The translations under genes and the position numbers were made by a program. From positions 1 through 64,000 of the forward strand of contig JAFZDO010000043.1 of assembly GCA_017561145.1 (NCBI GenBank): a DNA stretch of 64,000 nucleotides. The letters run 5' to 3'. Positions 51,042 through 61,796 of the stretch are shown piece after piece. Below the pieces are notes generated by a model, which was not told the DNA's origin, ran no database searches, and saw nothing but the letters and a program-made list of their open reading frames with translations. Each line of letters opens with the position of its first letter. The stretch's first letter is position 1. Origin of the DNA: Clostridia bacterium. GTDB lineage: Bacteria > Bacillota > Clostridia > Oscillospirales > CAG-382.

Positions 51042-52091
51042 ATGTTTTGCGGAAAATGCGGAAACGAGTTGCCTAATGACGCAAAATTTTGCGGCAAGTG
51101 TGGCAATAAGATCGAAGAAAAAAAGGAAGCATTGAAGGAACCTGAAAATCTGCCGAATTATAACGAAACGGCTGATATGCCTATTTATAACGGTGAAGAC
51201 GGCGGTTCACAGCTTCAACAAACTGTATATATACCTAAGGAAACAAAGCAGGAAACCTTTAAAAATGAAGAGGTCAAGGTAAAAAAGAAAAAAAGCATTG
51301 CTTTACCGTTGATCATCTGCATTGTTGCTTTATTAATCGTTGCTTTGGGTGTTCTGGTATTCGTTTTCAAGGATGATATATTCGGTAACGATAACAGCGA
51401 AGAATCGGATACGACAAGCGAAAATGCCGATATTTCAATCGGTAACGAAAGTGAAACGGACGTTACTGTAAGTATTGAAGAAGTAAGTGCCGAGGAAAGT
51501 GAGCCCGACGGTATAGTGTACGGCGACAGCGGTATTTCAAACGGTCAGTGGACGCTCTCTACTGATAACGGAAATTACGAGCTTTTGTTAAAGCTTGACG
51601 GAAGTGCAATACTTAAGGTAACCAACAAGGGCGGAAGCGTTGTAAATTTCGAAAGCAGGGTAAAATTTGCAGACAAGCTCAATAACGTAAAGGATATACT
51701 TGATCTTGACGAGGGCGAAGAGCTTTCTGTTTTCACCGATTTCAGAAAAAATCAGATAGTTATAAAATACAACGATAAATTTATTATCCTCTTCCATAAA
51801 AACAGCCAAAAGATAATGCCCGATGAAGCGCTTTCGGGATATTGGAGAAAGGGAACCGATTCGTTTTCGATCGACGAGGAATATATTACCTTAAAAGGCG
51901 ATAAAAAGAGATATCTTGCCTTTAGCGAAAAGAACTTTTACGTTTATAAAGCCTTGGAAGAATCGGAATTCGTATTTAATAGCGATATAAGCTTTGAAGG
52001 ACTTTACGCCGAATGTGTGATCGATGAAAACGGATATCTCGATCTTATTTACGGCGGCGAAAGCTACAGCAATCTCAGACACGTTGAATAA
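51042..52091 (+). CDS. Zinc-ribbon single-pass membrane protein inserted between dnaA and dnaN
   Basis: A 349-residue protein. The N-terminus is a double-CxxC zinc ribbon (MFCGKCGNELPNDAKFCGKC), followed by a Lys/Glu-rich linker, a membrane helix (LPLIICIVALLIVALGVLVF, about residues 88-107) and an outer part. That part begins with an acidic Ser/Glu/Thr stretch (about 115-155) and continues with a beta-rich domain (ISNGQWTLSTDNGNYELLLK, DEALSGYWRKGTDSFSIDEE). It should span the membrane with the zinc ribbon inside. Function unknown. dnaA and dnaN are usually adjacent, so this is an insertion at the origin. AGAGG lies about 14 bases before the ATG. Confidence 0.8.
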   Translation: MFCGKCGNELPNDAKFCGKCGNKIEEKKEALKEPENLPNYNETADMPIYNGEDGGSQLQQTVYIPKETKQETFKNEEVKVKKKKSIALPLIICIVALLIVALGVLVFVFKDDIFGNDNSEESDTTSENADISIGNESETDVTVSIEEVSAEESEPDGIVYGDSGISNGQWTLSTDNGNYELLLKLDGSAILKVTNKGGSVVNFESRVKFADKLNNVKDILDLDEGEELSVFTDFRKNQIVIKYNDKFIILFHKNSQKIMPDEALSGYWRKGTDSFSIDEEYITLKGDKKRYLAFSEKNFYVYKALEESEFVFNSDISFEGLYAECVIDENGYLDLIYGGESYSNLRHVE

Positions 52092-52120
52092 ATAAAAAGA
52101 GACGAACACTTAACTAAACG

Positions 52121-52166
52121 AAAGGAAAATTCGCACAGATCAAAATACGTGCGAAGGCGATTTCAA
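52121..52166 (+). promoter_or_regulatory. dnaN leader with hairpin between ribosome site and start
   Basis: AAAGGA (52121) is 40 bases before the ATG. The hairpin TTCGCAC (52130-52136) / GTGCGAA (52149-52155) lies between, and a weaker AAGG directly follows the stem. The same TAAACGAAAGG start and hairpin plan precede the DUF1015 gene. Confidence 0.4.
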
Positions 52167-53285
52167 ATGAAATTTATTGCGGATAAAAAGACATTACTTT
52201 CTCTTATATTGCCTGCGGCTACCGCGGCTTCGAACAAAACCACTCTTCCTGCGCTTGAGGGCTTGCTTTTTACTCTCAAGGAAGACGTGCTTACCGTTTG
52301 CGGATACGACCTTGAAAAGGGCGTTCGCACAATGGGTAACGTTACTCCCATGCAGGAGGGCTCGGTAATCATCAACGCACAGAAGATAACGTCTATCGTT
52401 CGCAATTTTCCCGATTGCGATATCTGTATTGAATCGGATGACAGAAATATGGTCCGCATCACCGGCGGCACCAGTGATTTTTCGATCCACGGCGTTACCG
52501 CCGAGGTATTCCCCGGATTACCCGAATTGGGCGGTGACAACGCGTTTGAGATCTCGCGTGCACTTATGAAGGACATTATCAGCAGCACCGTTTTTGCGGT
52601 TGCACAGTCGGAGGCAAGACCTATTCTTACCGGCGAGCTGTTTATGATCGAAAACAGAACTCTCACCGTTGTTGCGCTTGATAACTTCCGCCTTGCAATG
52701 CGTGAAGAAAAGAACTGCGTATTCAAGAACGATAATAGATTTTCCTTCGTTGTACCCGGCAAGGCGCTTAACGACCTTTCGAAGCTTCTTGACGACAGCG
52801 ATGAACCGCTTCGTGTTGAATTTACCGCAAAATATATTATCTTTAAAATTGACGATACCGTGTTCTTCTCTCGCTTGTTAGAGGGCGAATATCTCGATTA
52901 CAGACGTGCGCTTCCCAGCTCGAACCGAATTTTTGCGACCATCAGCAGAGCAGAATTTATCGAATCTGCCGAAAGAGCAAGCTTGCTTGTGGATGAAAAG
53001 CTTCGCACTCCGTTGAGATGTAAATTCGAGGACAACAGTCTTAATATTTCGTGTAATACTCAATACGGCAGCGTAAACGATAACATAAGGATCAAAAAGG
53101 AAGGCGACGATATCGAGATAGGCTTTAACAACCGTTATCTTTTGGACGCGTTGCGTGCCTGCAAGGATGAAAAGATCGTAGCTTCGCTTTCGACTCCCTT
53201 GATGAGCATGATGATCGAGCCTGCCGAAAAGGATGAAAACAGCAATTATATCTATCTCGTTTTGCCTTGCAAATTGAAGGACTGA
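52167..53285 (+). CDS. dnaN: DNA polymerase III beta subunit (sliding clamp)
   Basis: The 372-residue clamp that encircles DNA and holds the polymerase. It shows the three repeated clamp domains, with FIADKKTLLSLILPAATAAS at the start, FSIHGVTAEVFPGLPELG near residue 110, VVALDNFRLAMREEKN near 170, GEYLDYRRALPSSNRIFAT near 240, and a C-terminus YIYLVLPCKLKD that lacks the usual final Arg-type ending seen in some species. The ATG at 52167 is preferred to an in-frame start at 52149, which lies inside the leader hairpin. recF follows after 9 bases. Confidence 0.96.
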   Translation: MKFIADKKTLLSLILPAATAASNKTTLPALEGLLFTLKEDVLTVCGYDLEKGVRTMGNVTPMQEGSVIINAQKITSIVRNFPDCDICIESDDRNMVRITGGTSDFSIHGVTAEVFPGLPELGGDNAFEISRALMKDIISSTVFAVAQSEARPILTGELFMIENRTLTVVALDNFRLAMREEKNCVFKNDNRFSFVVPGKALNDLSKLLDDSDEPLRVEFTAKYIIFKIDDTVFFSRLLEGEYLDYRRALPSSNRIFATISRAEFIESAERASLLVDEKLRTPLRCKFEDNSLNISCNTQYGSVNDNIRIKKEGDDIEIGFNNRYLLDALRACKDEKIVASLSTPLMSMMIEPAEKDENSNYIYLVLPCKLKD

Positions 53286-53294
53286 TCTTAAAGT

Positions 53295-54374
53295 ATGCAC
53301 GTAGAGCATTTATCTTTAAAAAATTTCCGCAATGCAGTTGACAGTGAGATCGAGTTTTCAAAGGGCGTAAACGTTATATGCGGAGCAAATGCGGCAGGAA
53401 AGACGAATATTCTTGAAGCAATATTCTATTTTGCGGCAGGAAAAAGCTTCCGCAACTGCAAGGACCGCGAGCTTATTACCTTCGGAAACGATAAGGGTAA
53501 TATCGCGATGCGCTTTTTCGGAAACAATGCGAAAACCAAAATGTCGGCTACCCTTTCAAAGGGGGGAAGAAGGGTTATCAAGATAGGCGAAAGCGCACCC
53601 CTTCGGATGACCGAATATATCGGAAGATTCCGCGCAGTCATCTTTACACCCGACCATTTAAGCCTTGTTAAGGGCTCACCCGAAAACAGAAGAAGGTTTT
53701 TGGATCTTGCGATAAGCCAGTCGTTTCCGCGGTATGCATCTACTCTTTCGGAATATAACCGCGTGCTCGCACAAAAAAACGCGCTTTTAAAGCGTGGAAA
53801 CGTTATTGACGAGCTTTTAGAGGTTTATAACGAAAAGCTTGCCGCTTTGGCAGGCACTATAACGGTCAACAGACGGAAATATATAAACCGCCTCGAAAGG
53901 GAAGCAAAAATGTTCCTTGCCGATATGTCGGGAGGAAAGGAAGAGCTTACCTTAAGCTATCAGACACAGGCGGGCGATTTGGAAACTCAGGAAGAAATAA
54001 AAGAAAAATATATTTCGCTTTTTGCCGAGAAGATGCAATACGAAAAGGATCACTTTTTGGCGCACTACGGAGCGCATAAGGATGATTTTTCGGTCGTCAT
54101 TAACAAAAAAAGCGCAAGAATGTATGGCTCTCAGGGTCAGCAAAGAAGCGCTGTTTTGGCATTGAAGCTTGCGGAAGGCGAGCTTTCGGCGAAGCTTACG
54201 GGCGAATATCCGGTATTTCTGCTTGACGATATACTTTCTGAGCTTGATAAGGACAGAAAGGAATATATACTTTCGCGCATTACCGACAGACAGGTAATAA
54301 TTACCGGCTGTGAAAGCGAGATCTTCGATACCGAGGGTAAGATCTTCGTGCGCGAGGGAAAAATTTTTCAGTAA
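53295..54374 (+). CDS. recF: DNA replication and repair protein RecF
   Basis: The 359-residue SMC-like ATPase that helps load RecA at gaps. Walker A ICGANAAGKTNILEAIFYFA is near residue 30, GRFRAVIFTPDHLSLVKGSP near 115, the signature AYGSQGQQRSAVLALKLAE near 275 (here MYGSQGQQRS), and Walker B PVFLLDDILSELDKDRKEYI near 305. It lies between dnaN and remB, in the standard Firmicute order. The S4-like RNA-binding gene yaaA that often lies between dnaN and recF is absent. Confidence 0.95.
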   Translation: MHVEHLSLKNFRNAVDSEIEFSKGVNVICGANAAGKTNILEAIFYFAAGKSFRNCKDRELITFGNDKGNIAMRFFGNNAKTKMSATLSKGGRRVIKIGESAPLRMTEYIGRFRAVIFTPDHLSLVKGSPENRRRFLDLAISQSFPRYASTLSEYNRVLAQKNALLKRGNVIDELLEVYNEKLAALAGTITVNRRKYINRLEREAKMFLADMSGGKEELTLSYQTQAGDLETQEEIKEKYISLFAEKMQYEKDHFLAHYGAHKDDFSVVINKKSARMYGSQGQQRSAVLALKLAEGELSAKLTGEYPVFLLDDILSELDKDRKEYILSRITDRQVIITGCESEIFDTEGKIFVREGKIFQ

Positions 54375-54394
54375 AAGATTTTTCGGAGAAAATG

Positions 54395-54676
54395 ATGAGA
54401 TATCTTCAGCTTGAAAAGGGCGAAAGCATTGATAAAAACGAAATAATCGGCATTTTCGACATTGAAAGCGCAAGTATTTCTTTGGCTACGAAGGAGCTTT
54501 TCAAAAGAAAAGAGGACGAGCACGGCGTTGTGAGTGTTTCAAACGATCTGCCGAAAAGCTTTATACTCTGCGACGGAGAATATACCGACACCGTTTATAT
54601 CAGCGGAATATCGGTAGACAGCATTAAAAAACGGCTTAATAACGAAATAAAGCCGTTATGGATCAAAAACATCTGA
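54395..54676 (+). CDS. remB: Extracellular matrix regulator RemB (DUF370)
   Basis: A 93-residue protein of the RemB/YaaB group: RYLQLEKGESIDKNEIIGIF at the N-terminus, then IFDIESASISLATKEL and KSFILCDGEYTDTVYISGIS. In Bacillus subtilis remB lies in the same place, between recF and gyrB, and acts with RemA in matrix gene control. GGAG is 6 bases from the ATG at 54395 and only 3 from the ATG at 54392, so the second start is preferred. Confidence 0.9.
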   Translation: MRYLQLEKGESIDKNEIIGIFDIESASISLATKELFKRKEDEHGVVSVSNDLPKSFILCDGEYTDTVYISGISVDSIKKRLNNEIKPLWIKNI

Positions 54677-54739
54677 TTATATAAAGAATCCATCTTACCG
54701 AAGTAAAATTTCGGAAAATAAGAAAAGGAGAGCGGTTTT

Positions 54740-56690
<1,951 letters not shown>

Positions 56691-56737
56691 TTTTTTCACT
56701 TTAAACTATTCACTATTAACTTGGAGCGAAGCGAATT

Positions 56738-59281
56738 ATGGCTCACGAATACGATTACAGTAACCACGAAGAACAGGTTATTCACAATATCGGAATAGAA
56801 AACGAAATAAAAAGCTGTTACATCGACTATGCAATGAGCGTTATCGTCGGACGAGCCTTGCCCGACGTACGCGACGGTATGAAGCCGGTACACAGACGTA
56901 TCCTTTACGCGATGTATGAGGACAGATTGACCTATGACAAGCCCTTCCGTAAGTCGGCAACGACCGTCGGTAACGTGCTTGGTCGTTACCATCCTCACGG
57001 CGACGCGTCGGTTTACGATGCGATGGTGCGCTTGGGACAGGATTTCTCGATCCGCTATCCGCTTATCGATAAGCACGGTAACTTCGGTAATATCGACGGT
57101 GACCCCCCTGCGGCATACCGTTATACCGAAGCGAGAATGGCAAGAATCGCCGACGAGCTTATGGAGGATATCGAAAAGGACGTTGTCGATTTCGTTCCCA
57201 ACTTCGATAATATGCGTAAGGAGCCTGTCGTGCTTCCTTCACGCTTCCCCAACCTTTTGGTAAACGGCAGTGTCGGTATTGCGGTCGGTATGGCTACCAA
57301 CATTCCCACGCATAATATGCGCGAGGTAATCGAAGCCACCGAATATCTTATCGATAACCCCGATTGCTCGATAGTCGAGCTTATGCAGTATATCAAGGGC
57401 CCCGATTTCCCGACCTACGGTACGATCTACGGCACAAGCGGCATCTATGAGGCCTATATGACCGGCAGAGGTAAGGTCCGCGTGCGCGCAAAAGCGCATT
57501 TTGAGGAGAAAAACGGCAGAACGAGCATTATCGTCACCGAAATTCCTTATCAGGTCAACCGTTCGATGCTTCTTGACAGCATGGTCGAGCTTGTAAAGAA
57601 CAAGCGTATCGAGGGTATTGCCGATATCCGTAACGAATCGGGTAAGGCAGGTATGCGTATCGTTATCGACATCAAAAAGGATGCGAACGCACAGATCGTT
57701 CTTAACCTTCTTTATAAATATACCCAGATGCAGGATACCTGCGCGGTGAATATGGTTGCGCTTGTTAACGGCGTACCGAAGCTTCTTAACCTTAAGGAAG
57801 TGCTTACACACTACCTTAACCACCGCAAGGAGGTCGTTACCCGCAGAGTAAGATTCGACCTTGCAAAGGCAGAGCACGAGGCGCACATTTTCGAGGGCTA
57901 TAAGATCGCTATCGACAATATCGACGAGGTTATTTCGATAATCCGCGCAAGCGCAAGCATTGCCGATGCAAAGGCAAACCTTATGGAGCGCTTCGGACTT
58001 TCCGAGGCTCAGGCTCAGGCTATCGTTGATATGACTCTCGGTAAGCTTTCGGGCATGGAAAGACAGAAGATCGAAGACCGTTTGGCATTCCTTTACAACC
58101 TTATCAAGGAATTAAAGGAGATCCTTGCCGACGAAACCAAGATCGAGGCGATAATCAAGGAAGACCTTGAATATATCAAGAACAAATACGGCGACGAAAG
58201 ACGTACCGATATCGTCGAGGCTGAAAACGATATTCTTATCGAGGACCTTATCGAGCGTGAGACCTGCGTTATCACCGCAACGCGTGCAGGCTACGTTAAG
58301 CGTTTGCCGAGTGATACCTATCAGGCACAGCGCAGAGGCGGTAAGGGTATAACCGCAATGGGAACGAGAGAAGAGGACTTTGTGGAGGACGTTATTATCT
58401 CCCACAGCCACGATTTCTTGCTTATGTTCTCGAATACGGGTAAGGTTTACATCAAGAAGTGCTATGAAATTCCCGAAAGCGCACGTACCGCAAAGGGCAC
58501 CAACCTTGTAAACCTTTTATCTCTCGACAACGACGAAAAGATCACGGCGATAGTTCCCGTGACCGAGTTTACCGAGGATCAAAACCTTGTTCTCGTTACT
58601 AAATTGGGCGTTGTTAAGCGTATTAACCTTATGGCGTACAAGACAAAGCGTCAGAACGGTCTTTATGCGATCACTCTTGACGAGGGCGATCAGCTGCTTT
58701 ACGTTCTCCGTTCGAACGGTGACGACGATATTATCGTTGCGACAAACCGCGGTATCTCGATCCGCTTTACCGAGCATGACGTTCGTGAAATGGGCAGACA
58801 CGCGCGCGGTGTTCGTGCGGTTACGCTTGACGAGGGCGATTACGTTGTCGGCGCAGGCATTATCCCCGAGGGAAGCGACGATAACGAGCTTTATATTCTT
58901 ACAATTACCGAAAACGGATTCGGTAAGCGCAGCTTTACGGGCGAATACAAGCGTCAGCACCGCGGCGGCAGAGGTCTTATCTGCCACGGCGTAAGCGCAA
59001 AGACAGGCTCGCTTGCGGGACTCAAGCTCGTTCGTGAAAACGAAGAGGTAATGCTTATTACAGACGGCGGTATTATCATCCGTACACGTATCTCCGAAAT
59101 TCCGGTTTACGGCAGAAGTGCTTCGGGCGTAATCGTTATGCGTCTTGAAGAGGGCTCGACGGTTGCAAGATTTGCCGTTGTTGACCCCGAAACCGAATCG
59201 GAAAGCAAGGAAACAGAAGAAACTCCGGTTGAAGCCGAAAACACAGCAGTTGCGGTTGAAACCGTTGGGGAGGAAAACTAA
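56738..59281 (+). CDS. gyrA: DNA gyrase subunit A
   Basis: The 847-residue DNA-cutting and wrapping subunit. YIDYAMSVIVGRALPDVRDG near residue 28, GNVLGRYHPHGDASVYDAMV near 80, and the catalytic Tyr in YRYTEARMARIADELM near 127 are present. The C-terminal beta-pinwheel holds the GyrA box QRRGGKGITAM near 535, which separates gyrase from topoisomerase IV. The last 35 residues are acidic (ESESKETEETPVEAENTAVA). The ATG follows GGAG at 11 bases. The stop codon directly abuts the start of the next gene. Confidence 0.97.
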   Translation: MAHEYDYSNHEEQVIHNIGIENEIKSCYIDYAMSVIVGRALPDVRDGMKPVHRRILYAMYEDRLTYDKPFRKSATTVGNVLGRYHPHGDASVYDAMVRLGQDFSIRYPLIDKHGNFGNIDGDPPAAYRYTEARMARIADELMEDIEKDVVDFVPNFDNMRKEPVVLPSRFPNLLVNGSVGIAVGMATNIPTHNMREVIEATEYLIDNPDCSIVELMQYIKGPDFPTYGTIYGTSGIYEAYMTGRGKVRVRAKAHFEEKNGRTSIIVTEIPYQVNRSMLLDSMVELVKNKRIEGIADIRNESGKAGMRIVIDIKKDANAQIVLNLLYKYTQMQDTCAVNMVALVNGVPKLLNLKEVLTHYLNHRKEVVTRRVRFDLAKAEHEAHIFEGYKIAIDNIDEVISIIRASASIADAKANLMERFGLSEAQAQAIVDMTLGKLSGMERQKIEDRLAFLYNLIKELKEILADETKIEAIIKEDLEYIKNKYGDERRTDIVEAENDILIEDLIERETCVITATRAGYVKRLPSDTYQAQRRGGKGITAMGTREEDFVEDVIISHSHDFLLMFSNTGKVYIKKCYEIPESARTAKGTNLVNLLSLDNDEKITAIVPVTEFTEDQNLVLVTKLGVVKRINLMAYKTKRQNGLYAITLDEGDQLLYVLRSNGDDDIIVATNRGISIRFTEHDVREMGRHARGVRAVTLDEGDYVVGAGIIPEGSDDNELYILTITENGFGKRSFTGEYKRQHRGGRGLICHGVSAKTGSLAGLKLVRENEEVMLITDGGIIIRTRISEIPVYGRSASGVIVMRLEEGSTVARFAVVDPETESESKETEETPVEAENTAVAVETVGEEN

Positions 59282-59827
59282 ATGGCTTTAAAAACCTTTA
59301 TTCTTGAAAACAGCAACACCAAAAAGAAGCGCCAGACCGACGTTCAGAACGCGGTGCGCGAATATCTTAAAAACCCTAAGGCAAAGGTGGTTTACGATGA
59401 AAAGGGCAGACCTTCGGTTGAAGGTGCCGAAAACGTGCATATTTCCATCACCTGTGCTAATAACGTAATGCTTTTGGTTATCTACGAAAAGGCGATCGGT
59501 ATCGACGGCGAATATCTTCCCAATATTATCGCCGAAGGAAACAAGATCGACCACATGACGCTTGCGGAACGCTTCTTCTCGTATGACGAGGTAGAATATC
59601 TCCGCGACAGCGCGCGTGAAGCAGAGCGTGAAAACTTTGTTAAGATCTGGGTTCGTAAGGAAGCTTATATCAAGGCGGCAGGCAAGACGCTTTCCGATTT
59701 CCCCAACTTCTCGGTCGTTGACGGTAACCGCTTCGCGAAAAAGGTTCACGGTGTGAGCATCAAGGCGTTTGCGATCAAGTTCGAGGACTGCGAAAATTAC
59801 GTTTTTGCAATCGCGGGAATAGACTGA
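59282..59827 (+). CDS. 4'-phosphopantetheinyl transferase superfamily protein
   Basis: A 181-residue enzyme that should move phosphopantetheine from coenzyme A to a carrier protein. The metal and catalytic motifs are IGIDGEYLPN near residue 72, RFFSYDEVEYL near 96, and VKIWVRKEAYIKAAGKTL near 120. Length lies between AcpS and Sfp types, and it looks like a single compact Sfp-like half. It starts on the base after the gyrA stop codon, so it is translated with gyrA. No acyl carrier or peptide synthetase gene lies nearby, so the target is unknown. Confidence 0.85.
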   Translation: MALKTFILENSNTKKKRQTDVQNAVREYLKNPKAKVVYDEKGRPSVEGAENVHISITCANNVMLLVIYEKAIGIDGEYLPNIIAEGNKIDHMTLAERFFSYDEVEYLRDSAREAERENFVKIWVRKEAYIKAAGKTLSDFPNFSVVDGNRFAKKVHGVSIKAFAIKFEDCENYVFAIAGID

Positions 59828-60071
59828 TCGCTTCGCTCTCCCCAAAAACGGCAAGCGTTTTCGGGGACCCCATTCTAACCCCAAAAACGGCAAGCGTTTT
59901 CGGGGACCCCATTCTAACCCCAAAAACGGCAAGCGTTTTCGGGGACCCCATTTCCGCGCGGCGGGGTTTGTGAGTGCCGTACATTCGCATCGTGTTTGTG
60001 CGCGCTTCGCTTGTCCAAACACGCGGCACTCTAATGTATATTTTTCAAGGCGCATGTCCTTGAAAAATATA
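59827..60071 (+). repeat. Structured intergenic repeat, copy 2
   Basis: It starts at the gene end with CGCTTCGCTCTCC and has three exact tandem A hairpins with a 39-base period (59840-59871, 59879-59910, 59918-59949), then a B hairpin CCGC-GCG-GCGG. The C stem is GAGTGCCG (59972-59979) with CGGCACTC (60024-60031), and nested CGTGTTTG (59991-59998) with CAAACACG (60016-60023). The D hairpin is a perfect 14-base stem (60037-60050 with 60058-60071). The order matches copies 1 and 3, but the C stem sequences differ and stay paired. Confidence 0.8.
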
Positions 60072-60102
60072 GAAATCAATTATAAAAATACTTCGTATTT
60101 TG

Positions 60103-60132
60103 GAAGACTGTCGAAAGGCGGTCTTCTTTTTT
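60103..60132 (+). terminator. Terminator after the transferase gene
   Basis: GAAGACTG (60103-60110) pairs with CGGTCTTC (60119-60126), followed by six T. It lies beyond the structured repeat, so the repeat would be in the transcript. Confidence 0.75.
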
Positions 60133-60188
60133 GCGTTTGCCTTAATTGTTACCTATGGGCGAGAAAGTGAATCACCTGTTTTGGTGAC

Positions 60189-60221
60189 AAAAAAAGAAGA
60201 CCGTAATTAAATACGGTCTTC
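60189..60221 (-). terminator. Terminator after the sugar kinase gene
   Basis: GAAGACCG (60196-60203) pairs with CGGTCTTC (60214-60221), followed on the minus strand by seven T. It lies beyond repeat copy 3, so that copy would be transcribed with the nagA operon. Confidence 0.75.
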
Positions 60222-60252
60222 AAAACACACAGTGTTTTTATAATCAAATAAA

Positions 60253-60419
60253 CATATTTTTCAAGGACATGCGCCTTGAAAAATATACCTCAGAGCATCG
60301 CAACCTTGGACAAGCGAAGCGCGCACAAGGTTGGCGCGAGCGAACGATGCTCACAAAACCCCGCCGCGCGGGCATGGGGTCCCCGAAAACGCTTGTCGTT
60401 TTTGGGGAGAGCGAAGCGT
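60253..60419 (-). repeat. Structured intergenic repeat, copy 3 (inverted)
   Basis: On the minus strand the modules are in the same order as in copies 1 and 2: one A hairpin (60407-60376), B hairpin CCCGC-GCG-GCGGG, C stem GAGCATCG (60352-60345) with CGATGCTC (60300-60293), nested CAACCTTG with CAAGGTTG, and the D hairpin ATATTTTTCAAGG with its complement (60287-60254). The loop of the C stem (about 18 bases, GTGCGCGCTTCGCTTGTC) is shared with copy 2. The copy sits right at the 3' end of the kinase gene, as copies 1 and 2 sit at the ends of valS and the transferase gene. Confidence 0.8.
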
Positions 60420-61796
60420 TTACTTAGTCTTGGGAAGCGATGCAGCTGCAACGGACTGACCTACGCGGCGAGCCTTTTCATCGGGAATGTGGAGCTGGAT
60501 CTTCTTTGCGAGCTCGGGGAATTCCTTATCAAGAACTTCCTGAGCGCGTTCAAGAAGGATAACGCCGCCGTCGCCGGAGGTTACACGGCCCATGATGAGA
60601 ACGTGCTTCATATCATAGAATTCAGCATAGAATGCGATAGCGTAGCCGAAGTATGCACCGATGGTGTCATAGATAGCAGCAGCGCGTTCGTCGCCTTCCT
60701 TCATAAGGTTCTGAACGACCTTGAGCTTTTCAGCGGGAGAGAGCGATTCATCGAGCTCGATACCTGCAAAGGGAGCAAGCTTGATAACGCCGTCCTGCGA
60801 GAAGTACTTAACGCCGCAGCCGTAGTCGCCCGACCATTCGTCAACCATTGCGTTCTTGCAGAAGTCAACGGGAGCGAATGCGAGCTCGTTGAGCCAGCCG
60901 GTGATGTTGCCCTGAGGATCAACGTAGCCAACTGCTTCGGAGGTACCCATTGCAACGCCGAGAACCGAATCGTCCTCCAAGCTCATTGCGCCTGCAAGTG
61001 CGGTAACGTCACCGTCGTTTGCAACCTCAACGGGGATATCCTCGCCGATTTCCTTACAAACGTCGATATACATATTCTTAACCTTCTTTTCAAAGTCTTC
61101 ATCGTTGACCTTGAGGAAGAGGGAAGCAACCATGATACGGTTGTCAACGTAAACGCCTGCGCTCGAGATACCGATAGCGTCAACGCGGGGCATCTTGGAT
61201 GCAGCGGTCTTCATTGCATCGAGGATGCCTTGATAGTGATAGTCGGGATCGGAGTTGATCTTGGGGAACCAAACAACCTCTTCGGAATAAACGGTTTCGC
61301 CGTCGATAACTGCGGAAACCTTTCTGTCGGATCCGCCTGCGTCAAAGCCGATACGGCAACCGTCGAGGTGACGGCCAACGGGAGCTGCGCCCGAAACGTC
61401 TTCGGGAGCTTCCTCGATAGGACAAATTACAACTTCAAAGGGGCGTTCGTAAACGCGTTCCATAAAGTGAACGTCGAAATCACGAGAGCCGCCATCGGAG
61501 TATGCTTCCTTGATCTTGTTACCGATAACCTCGCTACCTGCGATAATTACCTTAAAGCCGCCTGCAACCCAAAGGAGAGCCTTGACCATTCTTTCAACGA
61601 AATCAAAGTTTTCTTCGTCGTGGCCGGTGCCGTCAACGAAAACGCGGGTCTTGTAGGTGGTGATATAGCCCTTGTTTCTTTCAACTGCGATAACAAGGTC
61701 CTGTCCGTTTTCCTTGGTAGCTTCGCGCATTTCGCGGCAAACTACCGAAAGAGGAGCAAATTGGGGGTCGAGTTTAGCATTAACCTTAAGCTTCAT
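60420..61796 (-). CDS. ASKHA-fold sugar kinase, probable amino-sugar kinase
   Basis: A 458-residue protein. Residues 1 to about 145 form an extra N-terminal domain of unknown type (DFVERMVKALLWVAGGFKVI). The rest is an ASKHA kinase resembling ROK or BadF families: phosphate loop CRIGFDAGGSDRKVSAVIDG near residue 148, VDAIGISSAGVYVDNRIMV near 210, PVEVANDGDVTALAGAMSLE with the likely catalytic Asp near 258, and GVAMGTSEAVGYVDPQGNIT near 285. The zinc motif of classic ROK kinases is not evident. It overlaps nagA by 11 bases, so it probably phosphorylates N-acetylglucosamine or a related sugar for NagA. Confidence 0.78.
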   Translation of the reverse strand: MKLKVNAKLDPQFAPLSVVCREMREATKENGQDLVIAVERNKGYITTYKTRVFVDGTGHDEENFDFVERMVKALLWVAGGFKVIIAGSEVIGNKIKEAYSDGGSRDFDVHFMERVYERPFEVVICPIEEAPEDVSGAAPVGRHLDGCRIGFDAGGSDRKVSAVIDGETVYSEEVVWFPKINSDPDYHYQGILDAMKTAASKMPRVDAIGISSAGVYVDNRIMVASLFLKVNDEDFEKKVKNMYIDVCKEIGEDIPVEVANDGDVTALAGAMSLEDDSVLGVAMGTSEAVGYVDPQGNITGWLNELAFAPVDFCKNAMVDEWSGDYGCGVKYFSQDGVIKLAPFAGIELDESLSPAEKLKVVQNLMKEGDERAAAIYDTIGAYFGYAIAFYAEFYDMKHVLIMGRVTSGDGGVILLERAQEVLDKEFPELAKKIQLHIPDEKARRVGQSVAAASLPKTK

